Assembly (NCBI RefSeq): GCF_963855985.1
Contig: NC_087119.1
Span: 3,574,001-3,638,000, forward strand
DNA: 64,000 nt
From: Ostrinia nubilalis
Lineage: Eukaryota; Arthropoda; Insecta; Lepidoptera; Crambidae
Reading direction: 5' to 3'
The notes below the pieces were generated by a model, which saw only the letters and a program-made list of their open reading frames with translations, did no database searches and was not told the DNA's origin. Shown here in pieces: positions 45,301 through 57,447 of this stretch. The translations under genes were made by a program, and so were the position numbers. Numbering within the stretch: the stretch's first letter is position 1; every line of letters starts with the position of its first letter.

Positions 45301-46453
45301 TTATGCCTACTAAAACGTGGCCTTTGGAAGGTCGTCCTCGAAGTAGGACGTGCAGAACTTTTGAACAAATGAAGTCTCGCATTTATTGCGTGGGACATGC
45401 AAGATGTTTAGATGCTGGGGAATATCTAAGGCTTACATTTTTTCATTAACTTCAGCCTTAGCTAAAAACAAATCTTTTTACCAGTTGATATTTTGGTAAA
45501 CCAATGAACGCTTCTTTCATTGAGATAGCTTAGTACTTTACATCCCAGTACCTTATAGTAGTTTTCAATGTAAGTACTCTTCATCTGTATTAATTTAACA
45601 TTAAATTATCAATTTTATTTTTGTTTTTCCGACAACATCTGCCTCTTCTGCACTACTCTGATCTACAACAAAATACAACCCTGTGTTTACGATGGGGGAA
45701 AACGGGTCCCTTTCCGCATAAGATTCTACCCCTCCCACGGAAAAAGCTACCTTCTTCCCAACTTGGAGAGCTGATTATCGGCTGGGTCAAAGGAACAGTC
45801 GGAATTTTCCGTATCGGAGGCACGTGTGGTACACAGCCTTTATTGACGGAGATCTCGCCCCTCCCACACAGGGGCCAAATGAAATTCCACCTGGTCTAAA
45901 TACCCCTCTTTATTGGTATGCAAAAACGCTGTCAGTCAGCCAGAAATTTTGTATTGAAAAAATTCAATCTTCAATTATTTTTCTTGCCACGAAAAATTTT
46001 GAGGAAGGTAACGTGTTTGTTAGATCCGTTAGATATTTCAAATTAATTTCAATTTGTAATTCACTGATAAGGGAAAAGTCACACCGATGCTGTAAAAAGT
46101 CTGCTTGAAGATAAAGTCGCGCATCAAACATTAAATCCCAATATGCCTTACCTACTTATTTCAATTAAAAATAATTGTCAGAATCATATTTAACATTACT
46201 CGTAAGTTTTAGGTGCAACGTGATAAGGTATATTAAAAACAAAAGGGAAAATGGAAAATGCAGTTCAACTTCTTAGTTAAAAAGTACTAGGCTTTTTTTA
46301 CTTAAACTATCTCTTTATATAATAAAATAAGCTCTGAATCTAAGTCACATGGATAAGGCAAACAGTTAACTACGTACATTGAGGGGCTAAATAAAGAAGC
46401 GCCTTTTGCCAACCTTTCCCTCCCGTACCTTCATGGGAATATCCTATTCCTAC
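42301..46453. other. Long stretch with few features
   Basis: AT-rich with GC-richer blocks at about 43140-43250 (TTCCGAGCGAGCTGACTTTC and GCGCGCGAGTGCGCGCGG) and 45640-45900. The latter carries two overlapping + frames (45621-45899 and 45824-46108) with no recognisable domain. No transposon ends found. Confidence 0.4.
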
Positions 46454-46632
46454 TAATCCTACTAATATTATAAATGCGAAAGTTTGGATGTCTGGATGTT
46501 TGTTACTCTTTCAAGGAAAAACTACTGAACGGATTTTTGTTGTTTATAACCCAGAATAACATATAGGCTATAATTTATGACGATCTGTGACAACGAAATT
46601 TCACGCGGGTGAAGCCGCGGGCAAAAGCTTGT
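46454..46632 (-). mobile_element. RTE-like LINE 3' tail, minus strand
   Basis: TAATATTATAAATGCGAAAG at the tail side, AAACTACTGAACGGATTTTT, ATAACATATAGGCTATAATT and CGGGTGAAGCCGCGGGC at the inner side. This is a very common insect RTE tail. Confidence 0.8.
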
Positions 46633-47984
46633 AATATACTTTATTGACGACTACGTTAGCATTCTGCCCACTTGAAAACAGGACCTGCCTCAAACAGAAA
46701 GTAGTAGTAATATTTGTAAAAATAGGAACGCTCTAGTCCCTACCTATTACTCGTGAAAAACATTTTTGCGACATAGGTCAGGAATTTTAATATTAATTGA
46801 AAGTTGTAAGTTAATATTTAACATAAAAAAACTTTGCTGGCGGAATGCCAGAAAAGTAATTAATCAATAGCTGAAGGTTATCGCGTCCTTCGGTATCTTT
46901 AGTTTGTAAATGTATACGAGTACAATATTTATCTTCAACTCGCAAACTGCCTTTCAATTTGCACCACTTTCAATTTGTTCACACTGTTGCCAATATACCA
47001 ACTATGTACATTCCAAAGCCTAAAAGCTTTTTATAAAGTTAAAATAACAGGCGGACTAGACAAATAAAATTGGCAAACATGTTAACACAAACAAAAAACA
47101 TTGTTGTGGAATGGCGCAATCACATATCCTATAACAGGATTTAGTTTTCAACGAAAATTGTGCATGTTTGCTAGTGATTTTCTAACAATAAAACTGATTG
47201 ATGAAGTCAAAGCGTTGTTGAGTTTATTGAATTGTTATTTTAAAATTAGCAAAAAAAGTTGGTAACGTCGCTTGCTCTGTTGTTTTCCAGTGTAAGTATA
47301 AAGAGGTCGGTATAAAGTGAGTACCGCGAGACAGCTATCTACGAGTAACATCAAACGATGCGGCGGTCACTTACGTATTTATTTGTAAGCCTTAACGTAA
47401 AAAAAAACTGTCAATTACCCTGAAACGAGTAAACTAGATTAAATTAGGCAAAAGTTTTAAATCTTATTTAATACTTAATAGTACCTAAATCTAATCCATT
47501 TGCGAAAAAGCTCAATAATTTATTGCATAACTAAAAATTTTGACCCAACTTTAATCTACTTAACCTTAAGAAAGAAATCAAATATTATACCCGAACTTGA
47601 CATTTCCAGTGAAACATTTATGAAATGCGGAATCCCCATATATATAATTTCCATTACCGCGCATACTCGTATTGGTTCGAGATGAAATTTTAAGAGGATT
47701 AGGTACATGAATTCCCTTTGCTCTATTAACCTGTTTTGTGGTCCGCCGGACAATCAAGGTCAAACGGCAATGTATTTCGCGTACCGAATTGAAACGCCAG
47801 TAGTAATTGAAGGTTGAATCCTAATGTAAACAAATGGTAATTTATTCCCGGAGTTATGAACATTTATTATTTCATTGTATTCTAGCTGACCTTGCGTTGT
47901 TTTGCACCTAGTTAAGGGTATGAAAAATAGTTTACGTCTTATTCTCAGACCTATTGAATACTTATGTCACAATCTAAATATTAT
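46633..47984. other. Unassigned stretch
   Basis: No transposon ends, RNA-like structures or convincing frames were seen. Confidence 0.4.
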
Positions 47985-48110
47985 ACATATAACTCAAAGG
48001 TGACTGACTGACTGACTGATTGACATAGTGATCTATCAACGCACAGTCCAAACCACTGGACGGATCGGGCTGAAATTTGGCATGCAGGTAGATGTTATGT
48101 CATGTTGTGT
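47985..48110 (-). mobile_element. RTE-like LINE 3' tail, second type
   Basis: GGTGACTGACTGACTGACTG, GATCTATCAACGCACAG, ACTGGACGGATCGGGCTG and TTTGGCATGCAGGTAGATGT form the usual order of a moth repeat tail. Confidence 0.65.
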
Positions 48111-50053
48111 CAAGTGAAACCTGCCAAATAGGAGCACAGGTTTGTACAAACTGTATTTCATTTAGTTCCTATTGCAGCACGATTTACCTTTGCAACGAAA
48201 TTAAATAACTGAAACGAAAATAGTTTGTTCTGTCATGCTGCCACGGGTTCCGCGAATTTGTATATGGACTGGGGCGTTGATTCAATTAATAAATGCCTAT
48301 GTACTGTTTTTTTTTTTCGGTACACGTTTGCTTTGCGAAAATAACGAGTACCGAAGCCGTTATTAATTAAAGAATGCTCGTCGCAATAAAATTCGAATTT
48401 TAAATTTAAATTGCACTTTGCAATCTGTTTTATTGGATATTAAATAAAAAACTTCGCAGTTAAAGTAAGGTAACTTTGATTATAATGCAATTTTGTATAA
48501 AGTTCGATACTCGGAATTTAATTTAATATATTTTTATACATTTCCATAGTTTTATGTCATATAATTTGGCAAACAAGACTAAAAGGCCTGACATTAAACA
48601 GCTCAAAGAAGACAAAGGCAGACTGTTATTGAACTTGATATTACAAAAATGCAAACCATTCAAATTAGATCTTCGCGAAGCTTTTTTTAAGAATTTCCCG
48701 CGAACGAAACGTGAGTCAGGAATGAGTGTACTACGCATTACCTACCGTTTTTATAACTCGTAGAGTCGGATCAAGTTTTAAGTAAAAAGCATTTAAGAAG
48801 AAAATGAAATTTTGCTGCAAGCGTCTTCTCTATGCAGGAAAAATCTGAACTATAGGTACTGTCTTCCTACATTTGCAATACCACAGCTTTTATTTTATAA
48901 CGCCTAATCTATGCAAATAAATATTTGATTTGAAGATTGAATTGAAGAATAAAACTACTATTTGCACAGGCTTGGGTATTGTTTCGGGGCTTTCATTATG
49001 ATTAAAATAAACACAATATAACTATTATACCTAAGTAATTCGCGCAAGCAAAATATTTGGCCGTTGCGGTATTCAAGCCACCAACCGCTGAAATTGTAGG
49101 TAGTCTGGAACATGGAATTGTAGTGTGATTAGACCAGACAGCCTCTAACTCCAGTACAGACGGCACATCAACCTAAACATCTTATTTAGTTGTAATAAGC
49201 TCGAATTTGCGCCAAAAATGTTGTGTTGTCGACTGAACAAAACTTACCACTCGAGTCTGAACATTAAAATATTAATTTTTATCGTCAATTTTTCAGATCT
49301 CTCTCTTTGTTTATACGACGAAGGCTTATTCATATGTACTTACAATTTTATTGCAGTTTGCTTGTCATTGCACCTTCAAATTGAAAATCCAATTAATTTT
49401 GACCATTCAGGCGGAAAACATAGATGCTGTTTCCCACGCCAATATTAAGTGTTATTTTCCAAACATTTGTCTGTTTATTTAACTAACGTAATTGGTTTAC
49501 TGCGTGTTCTCTTTGGTCGGATTCGGAATTAGTAATATCTAAAATGAAATTTTGTATTTAATACCAAAGTTCATAAACGTTATTATGTTGACAGTCCTTC
49601 AAAATGTTTATTCGGTGGTAACTATCATATTTTATTTAACCATTTGTAGAACGGCAAAATGTTGGTTAAACTGGGTCGTTAAATTGCATCGCAACACTGT
49701 AAAAACTGTGGTTAGTAGAGCCCGCTAAAATAAACTCCATAGATTGATTCAATTTAGCGGCAACATTAATTTAGGAAAGTTAGAAAAGTCAGATGTACTG
49801 AAAAATTGACAACCGAGGCCAAACTTAAATAATTTTCAACCAACTACTCTCGGAACTCTCTACACTCGTACCTACAATTCAATCACAATATTATTACGAT
49901 TTCGTTATCTTGGTCAATAAAAATAAACCTTTTTTTACCTAATCCATAGACAGACGTTGCATCACAAAGGCTTCAAGAGTCATCGATTCAAAAAAGTACA
50001 AAAAAAGTTTTTCAAACATCGAATTGGACGTTCGATCGTTCCAAATACAAATC
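48111..50053. other. Unassigned stretch
   Basis: AT-rich. Complementary ORFs at 48523-48763 and one at 49218-49448 show no domain. Confidence 0.4.
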
Positions 50054-50254
50054 TCATTTGTACGCCCATTGGGCTGTACTGGGGCATGTTTCCTTGGCCA
50101 ACAAAGGCAAGGTAGGTAACCCGTCAACGCATTTTTCGTGCTTACCGCAGCGTTGACTGAAGTGGCCCGGCACAATGACGCAAAAAACGCACGCCGCGCT
50201 ATTCATATAGTTTGAGCAATGAAAACACGATAATGATTCCATGTCAATCCCCAC
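50054..50254 (-). pseudogene. Possible zinc-knuckle relic of a retroelement
   Basis: The minus frame reads CVFCVIVPGHFSQRCGKHEK followed by C. Spacing C-x2-C-x5-H-x4-C is close to the CCHC knuckles (C-x2-C-x4-H-x4-C) of LINE ORF1 and LTR gag proteins. PGHFSQRC resembles the GH..xxC part. The following sequence changes frame. A single imperfect knuckle is weak evidence. Confidence 0.3.
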
Positions 50255-50581
50255 AGATTATAATGACGAGTACGCTCATGGATGCGGTACTTATAATCGT
50301 TTAATGAGGGTTACCTTATTTGCGCTCAGCTGGCACCAGTAGCGAAAAAGAAAAAAAAACTAACGCATGAAAACGAGCTTCACATTTAAATCATACTTTA
50401 GCAAAGTACCTACCTTATTCTCAGGTATTGCAAAATATTCACAACATTATTTTAATTTTAAGATCTCTTAAAGCCAGTGAGCTCTTGCACTGGCAGTGAG
50501 ATTTGAGACAGTGACTCTACCGGTGATTTCATACATTGAACGAACTTTATCAGTTACTTATTTGTAAAAATAGCACAATAA

Positions 50582-50703
50582 GGCCGGGTTGCACCATCTT
50601 ACTTTAACTTTGACAAACGTCAAAAATCTGTCAAACTCCATACAAAAAGCACCGGTCATCGTTATAGGTAGTTACGGTCAAAGTTAGGTGGTGCAACTCA
50701 GCC
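50582..50703. mobile_element. MITE, GGCTGAGTTGCA family, copy 4, TAA duplication
   Basis: TAA flanks both ends (50579-50581 and 50704-50706). The TIRs start GGCCGGGTTGCACCATC and end GGTGGTGCAACTCAGCC. This is the most compact and least disturbed copy, useful as the family reference for 12237, 31316 and 40039. Confidence 0.88.
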
Positions 50704-52350
50704 TAAGTGTTCTAAGTGATTTACATACTTTATGTTGTCAACCTTCCCAGTAAACCCATTCTGCGTTCTATTGTTGTACAATGGAATTAATTAAGCTTTG
50801 CAAGTCAAAGCTTTGTCTTTGACGTAAGAGACATACATTACATACCTATTAAATAGTAGGAATTTCCGCAACAACGTATATTGTGATTTATGTAAGGATT
50901 CTTCCATTTTTGTAATTTATTTTATTTAAATGGATCTGTATGACAAACAAAATGTAATTTCAAAAAATCGACGGGCACTTGTGATAAAATATAAAAAATG
51001 GACTAAAATTTTGAACATAGACAATACGGTGTCATCGTAATTAAATCTAATTTCTGTTGACAAAATATTTTTGCAGGATGCCGCATCCAAGCGCCCAAAC
51101 CAGCGTCGTTTCTGCTATGTTTACGTGGCGGATGGTGGCATGGCTGCTCAATGGGAGAATTGGCCCTCTCCACACACAATGCGCAGCCGAGCCGAGCAGA
51201 CACCACTCGAGCCCGACCCACCAATAACGTTTTTATTCTTTTTAAACCGCGACTGGCGGATTGAGCGTACCAACCAGTATTTTAGCTTAAATAAATTCAC
51301 GCATAAACAAATTCGACTATTGTCGCGTAAAGAACTCTTCCATTTTGAAATAGGATTTTTTTAAGTTAAACCCTACTTCTGTTTTTCTGGGTTCTTAATT
51401 AATTTCCATTTAAGTGGTAAAAATACATACTGGAAGGACTACGATCTTCGTGAGAAACCATAGCGTATGTGATAATGTTAGTAGGTACATCACATATTGC
51501 GCACATTATTTAGAATATAGTAGAATATTTATTTGTCTCAAAAAAGGTTACATTTACAAAATTTCTTTTTAAATTAAATCAAATTACAACTAAGTATACA
51601 AATCGTAAAATGTTTTTGCCAACTGTGAAAGAGTCAAGTATTATGATGATAGTAAAAACCATTTAAAGTGAGTAAATAATGTATCTATTGTCAACTCGTC
51701 TACTCGATAGATGGTTAGAATCAGTGGATGGTTTCATCTCACTGATATTTATTTTACTAACTTTTAAGAATAAACTCTAGTATAACACAACAAAGCCCCA
51801 GAATCTTTTGGATTCACAAAAACAAAAGAGGTAAATAACGAAAATTGTAGCTTCAAAAGTTCGACCTAGAGATAACGCACGAGGCTCGGCTACAAAACGG
51901 ATACGAACGCATACATACATACGTACTTTACTCGTACATTTAATATGTTGATTCTTGATCTCTCATCTACCGTGAGCAAAATACAGACCGTCCATTCCCA
52001 CTTTATTAAATTAATAGTTAATATTGGAATCATAAGCTCTACTTAATAACACAAAATTGAAAGTAATTACAGAAATTCGTGTCAAGGTCGACTGAATCCC
52101 TGAAAATTCCTCCGCAAACATTAAAAGGCGAAAATCGCAATGCGTGAACAGACGGAGAGCGGAATTTGTGAGCGGTAAAATTAAATAAGCTTTTTTTATG
52201 CATAACGGCTTAAAGTTTACCTTTTTCACGGTTGTGACGTTTTCCTTTCATATCCGCTTTATCGGCGCGCGTTATCGGCGACTGTCTGCTGTTTTTCCGA
52301 AACGAAAAAAATACAATTTGTTGCTGGTGTTTCAGGCGAGATATTATAGC
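50704..52350. other. Unassigned stretch upstream of the candidate gene
   Basis: A GC-richer block at about 51075-51230 carries opposed ORFs with no recognisable domain. It may belong to an upstream regulatory region of the gene starting near 52.5 kb. Confidence 0.35.
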
Positions 52351-52359
52351 TGGGTAATA

Positions 52360-52528
52360 ATACGTATGTTGGTTTGGCGGGGCGGGGCTCCTTGGAGGGG
52401 GCCGCTATTGGCAGAGCGTGAGCACCAGAGAGGGAGGCGCGAGCTCGCTCGCTCGGTCGGGCCATTGTGCGGTCGACTGCGGGCGCGCGATCGTCTCAGT
52501 GAGCTCACCGGAGCACCACGAAAGTTGC
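52360..52528 (+). promoter_or_regulatory. GC-rich promoter-like block with short 5' leader
   Basis: GC content rises sharply from about 52370. GGGGCGGGGC at about 52379-52388 matches a GC box. TCAGT at 52496-52500 fits the arthropod initiator, which would give a leader of about 30 nt before the ATG at 52529. No TATA box stands at -30, and no downstream promoter element was seen. The transcription start is inferred only. Confidence 0.4.
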
Positions 52529-52619
52529 ATGAAAAAAATGTTGGAGTTTTACACGAATATTAACCCTGGATTGATGCAGGAGAGCATGCAGCCGCCGCTC
52601 AGCTGCCCCAACAGAACAG
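52529..52619 (+). CDS. Candidate first coding exon, unrecognised protein
   Basis: ATG at 52529 opens 30 codons plus one base, ending at a GT donor (ACAG, then GTCGGT at 52620). The peptide begins MKKMLEFYTNINPGLMQES and ends in a Pro/Cys/Asn stretch (PPLSCPNRT). A second ATG at 52538, in the stronger context AAAAAAATG, could be the start instead. Joining the last base to the exon at 63953 gives a GAG codon and keeps the frame open across both exons. I recognise no domain, and this short N-terminus does not reveal the family. The donor has C at +3, so it is not ideal. The support is composition, promoter-like context and phase match. Confidence 0.55.
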
Positions 52620-53849
52620 GTCGGTGACGTGTCTTACTCCTTAAATTAGGCTCGCGCTAACTTACGTCTTATCAGCGAATTTTTAATTGGTGATAATTTT
52701 TTGTGAATTTCTAATTCCCCAAAAATTAAAGTGTATTTTTCCAAATTTTATTGCTGATAAGCCACTTTTGTTTATTCGTTGTTCGTTGGCGTTAAATGAA
52801 TGGTCCAAGTTAAACGCGCCTTGTTGAAGTTTGCACGCGGAATGTGGGCAATTCGCAATTAAAGTTACCGAATGAAATAAATAAGTTTTTGGATTATTAT
52901 TTTGTGGTTAAAAACTTTTCAATAACTTATTGAGATCACTTCGTGATTCAATAGTTTGAGTGTCATAACTAATTTTATATAAACTTCTAGTGTCACAAAA
53001 AACACTTTTTTGAAACGATAAACAATATTTAAATGTATTATTAGTGAGGAAATAATTTGGGACGTGTATATGAAATATATGACCACTAAAGAAACAGCCC
53101 TAGGCTTGTCTCCCCGCAGAGCCGGAGAATTTGAAGTATAAGAGCTTTTAAGCATTTATGTTGTAAATGTTTTGGGGTTCATTTGTCTGTAAAATACTCG
53201 ATGTAATCTTAAATGAGTACGATTGAATTCTCATTATAATTACGAATTTCCCGTTAAACTTTTAGATAGAGATAACTACTACATAGACGTACGTATATTA
53301 AACAATAATTAAATATCAATTACTTACCTTTAATTAACGCAGCTTACCGAAATACCGTGAATAATAGGTACACTAACACAATTTTGTTAAATATTAACAT
53401 AAAACAATTTCACTGTATACTTTAACATTAGCTTTAACTTTGCTACATTCTGTTTGAGTATTATTTTTACTAACATAAACCCGAAATGTATAAAATAAAA
53501 TAAAACTTTTATGAAAATACGAAACATTATTTGAAAATAGAGTAGTTTTCAGTATAACAGTTGCAATGGATGAATGATGAAACGGACCAATTTAGTTGGT
53601 GAACTTTTTCCGATATCTGAATATTTTTGATCGTTTGTGTGTTAAGAGAGCTTTTAAGCTAAAAGTATGTAACGTATCCATGTTATATTTACCTAATAAA
53701 TAAATAATATGAAACTAAAAAAATAAACAACGAATAGACTTCTACAATAATTTGACTTAACTGCATGCTAGTATCTACTGATACATAATATATTTATAAC
53801 TTATAATGTATTTGTTCTTAAATATTAACATAAATATTTTAACAATATG

Positions 53850-53945
53850 AAGGATGTGGGCGACGCAGGACCGGTCTTTGTGGAAATCCTTGGGGGAGGC
53901 CTTTGTCCAGCAGTGGACGTCACTCGGCTGAAACGAACGAACAAT
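53850..53945 (+). mobile_element. LINE ORF2 3' end, + strand
   Basis: GGGCGACGCAGGACCGGTCT, CTTGGGGGAGGCCTTTGTCC and CAGCAGTGGACGTCACTCGG, ending CTGAAACGAACGAAC. It is a short, well-preserved 5'-truncated copy. Confidence 0.8.
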
Positions 53946-54434
53946 ATTAAAAATTGAATGTACCTAGAGCACCATAAAAAACATTGTCTGTAGAAACCAT
54001 CACGCTGCTTTACGAGTACAGTCTTAATGAATAAATATCAATACCATTTTATTAATTCACGGTACTCACATCAAAGGAACGGCAATAAATCGTTAATTAA
54101 CGATAATATTTCAAATTCTATCGAGTGTCGAAGATTTTAATTAAAATTAAATTCCGTGTAATTTTAATTATTGCGGAATAATAACGTCGAATCCTCAATT
54201 TAAATGCTAAAGGTTATTTTAAAGATGAAAAGTAATTAATATTTCAGATTCAGATTTAAAATCATTTTGAGCATTCATTTCGCCCGACTTTATAAATGTT
54301 GGTTTGTGTTCAACGAGTTTCTTTTGGTCCTTCTTACACTTATTTTGTTTTTAGGGACATCAGTATTATCATAGAAGGTCTAGTAGATACTTAGTACAAG
54401 ATTTTACATTTCATCTTTGGACGTCACTTTTTCA

Positions 54435-54620
54435 GTGTGCCTACCATGAGTTTACGTTAGGTGTGCTCGCTAGCGACTGCGTAAAAAAATGACATTTAAA
54501 TATAATTATGACATATTGTGCAGCGCCCCTAGCGACTACTTTCAAGAAATAAAATCTTCATAGAATTTTTTGACGTATTCGCTAGCGAGCTCACCTAACG
54601 TAAACTCATGGTAGGCACAC
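54435..54620. mobile_element. MITE with about 48-bp TIRs, 186 bp
   Basis: It starts GTGTGCCTACCATGAGTTTA, with CGTTAGGTG and CGCTAGCGA further in, and ends in the complement. The arms differ at only a few positions. AG or CAG repeats at the edges do not give a firm target duplication. Confidence 0.85.
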
Positions 54621-55167
54621 AGGATCATTATCGTGACAAGGTTTGTTATCTGTTTCAGTACTTTTAAAAAACTACTCTTATCCTTAAAATTTACAAAAGA
54701 GCATTAACAAACAAAGTGAACTCAAACTATGTATATGAATCAGTCACATTTTGTTTGCAGTGTAGACTACTACAATAACTCATTGCAACCACATCTAGTT
54801 AGTGATATACAATAACTCAACAAACTTACTACTTTTATTGCCATAAGAACTATTTGAAAGTGGTGCGCTTTTCGCGCTGTAACGCAGCGGCATTCATTTA
54901 ATAAACGCTATTCCATAGTTCGTAGGTTCGCTATAATAGTATTGTGAGCGCGGGCAGCGCATTCCGCTGTTTTTTAGGAAGAAATTATTTCGTTAAACAT
55001 CACGGAGCTTTTAAATTTTAAATAACGCTTTCTACGTAATAATAATAAAAGGAAATTAATTACTGAGCGGTCTTCGTTATTTTCATTTGTGATGCATGGA
55101 ATTTATAGAATAAAGTTTCATATTTTCAGAAACTACAGTTAAGCAGCTTAACTTATGTGAGATCACT

Positions 55168-55260
55168 TTAATGCCTCAGACTTAGTAGTTAGAGACTTGG
55201 ATATTAAATTAAGAGGTCTAAGATTCGATTCCAAACTGAAAGACACTTTATAAATTACCA
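55168..55260 (+). mobile_element. Degenerate tRNA-like SINE head
   Basis: ACTTAGTAGTTAGAGA resembles an A box and AGATTCGATTCCAA a B box at roughly tRNA spacing. The GTGGTGGTTAGTGTCGATGG region after it may be the body. Confidence 0.45.
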
Positions 55261-55988
55261 CTTTTCGTGGTGGTTAGTGTCGATGGTGATTATCCAAAAG
55301 GAATATAACTGAGTACTTTTGAGAGAATGTAAGCTGTCGTCGGTCCAGTAAAGCCTTACCTTACCTATGGCGGCGCATCAAGTCTAAAACTAAAGCTGTG
55401 TTTTCAGTTACTCTCACTATATCGCCCTTACGATAAAAATAGAACATAGCATATGTTTGAAAAGAAGGTTGGTGTTAACACACTTGGAGAAAAAAATACG
55501 AGGAATTGTGCATAGTACTCTATTTACTACGAACAAGGCTCAACCACCCTTCACCCACGCGTCAAGCACGGCAAAATTCCGGCCTCGACAAAAAAAGCTT
55601 TATCTAACTCATATCATAATACCATTGTGGCATTGTGTAGTAATAATAATATTATGTTGGTTTGTGTAAAAAGTTGTAAAGTATTTTCTGTAGCTGTACG
55701 TTTAGAGCGGTGTACAAAACACATGTACATAGGTATATTGAAGTCAAGTGCCTGATAGTGCTATGGTTAAGATTTTAGGGATTTTAATTCAGGACTCAGA
55801 AATATTTTCTGTAATGAATTGTGCTTGCGGCGAGTTGGTTAACAGACTCTTAAGCTTAACAGACGGGTGAAGTCCGAAGAAAACGGCTTACACTTCCCAA
55901 GTTCAATCTTCATCCTTGTTCTTGAAATAAATACCCCGGAAAATTACCGGGGTAATTATAATTATTATTAATTATTATATACGAATTC

Positions 55989-56110
55989 AGACCGTAGACT
56001 ATGAGCGTCGAGCGGGATTTCGTAGCCGACGCCATTGCTACGACATTAACGCCTTTCTACGGGGCTACGGCGCGTAGCGAGCCGTAGCGCGAATCAATAC
56101 TACGGACTGT
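55989..56110. repeat. Block of repeated CCGTAG/CTACGG motifs
   Basis: At least four CCGTAG, CGTAG or CTACGG motifs occur in 120 bp, with CAGACCGTAG at the left and CTACGGACTG at the right in inverted orientation. It could be a small hAT-like MITE, but no 8-bp duplication is visible. Confidence 0.4.
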
Positions 56111-57294
56111 TTGTAGGAGCCGCAGGCCGTTTTCAGCCCCTTTTCAGTAAATATGGCACTAGTATTAGGCCGCGGCACCGGTTTTGAGAATATCGATTTG
56201 CCAAAAAAAGATTGTCTATATGACAACCGATAAAAATTTAAGTAGGAAAATTCTACAGTGCAAACTAAATTAAGAAAAATCGTTAAAGATTGCACAAATA
56301 ATACTAACTTACGCTCAAATATTATAACTTCCACAAAATTAATGTTTTGTCTCTTTAGAACGTTGGGAACAAAGAAACTTGTCTCGTATTCTAAGAGTGA
56401 CACAGCTGGAAATTCTGTACCAACGTCTTACAAAGGAGTAGTTAAACCGATCAAGGGTACGTGGAACTAACGCACAGTGCCCACGTGGGCCACAATTAAA
56501 TTAACTGGGATTCCGACTGAACATTAAAGTTCTTTAGACATTACAGGATTAAATGTCGCTTATAAGCGTTTATCTGCGACTGCAAGTTTTTAGAGAGTGT
56601 TACACTTGAACACTAGAAAAATTTTAGAACATCATACATAGGCGTGCAAAATGAGAAATACATTGACATCCAGATAAAACTTATTACAGAGCTAGAAATC
56701 TTAAACAATTTGCAAAACATGATTATAACTGTCCATCACAAGTTAAAATTAATTAAAAAAGCCTGACTTCATTTCGCAACATCTCACGCGTTTGCTCTTT
56801 GTGAAAATTCATAAAATTATTTACCAAAGAGAAGCAGAAATAATTTTATACAGCCAATTTATCCTCTATTGAATCCGACACTTGAAGCTGGGGGGTTTCC
56901 ATAGACAACGGGGGGAAGCAAACCAGAGACGAACACATACTTCAGCAAATTGATTGCTATGTATTATCTTGTAATATTCGGTGCTTATTAATTTGTTTTA
57001 ATTTTATTGTTCATTCCGGTTGGATACTTTTTTAATAGGGTAAATATATTTTAACTCTGAGAATACTCTCCAGAAAAGGCCTGTAACTAAGGTTGCTTGT
57101 CTAACTACTTAAGCCCTTAAAGCAACAAATTATTTATAGACGCCGTTTTGTTTTGTTTACTAGCTTTAGCTAGAAGATAAATTCTCTTTCACAAACAAAA
57201 CTGAGAAATAGAGGAAATGTAGAGGAAATACAAAATATAAACGGCACAAATGCACAATTTAGGCGTCTCATGGCTTCCAGCTTTATCCTTACAC

Positions 57295-57447
57295 TATATA
57301 TGTCAACGTAAAATTGTGAACTCTGTCAGTTTATAATATAACGCGTTAGATTGTAAACTAACAGTGGGTTAGGTTAGGTTAGATTGTAATTTAACTATGT
57401 CAGATTATAATCTGACGGAATTTACAATTTTACGGTGACATATATAT
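57295..57447. mobile_element. Foldback element, 153 bp
   Basis: TATATATGTCAACGTAAAAT at the left and ATTTTACGGTGACATATATA at the right are inverted. The arms continue through TTGTGAA and TTTATAAT-like matches for about 45 bp. The centre contains GTTAGGTTAGGTTAG. Confidence 0.65.

Noticed and set aside
52198..52563. 121-codon ORF across the promoter-like block
   Set aside because: It runs through the GC-rich upstream block in a different frame from the phase-matched exon, with Arg-rich artefact composition.
55929..55956. Hairpin resembling a bacterial terminator (ACCCCGGAAAATTACCGGGGT)
   Set aside because: The DNA is eukaryotic and no transcript end is indicated; a chance short palindrome.
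56065..56403. 112-codon minus ORF
   Set aside because: Hydrophobic AT-driven composition; it overlaps the CCGTAG repeat block and an opposing ORF.
57368..57382. Interstitial telomere repeat (TTAGG)n
   Set aside because: Only about three units, and they lie in the loop of a foldback element, so chance or element sequence is enough.
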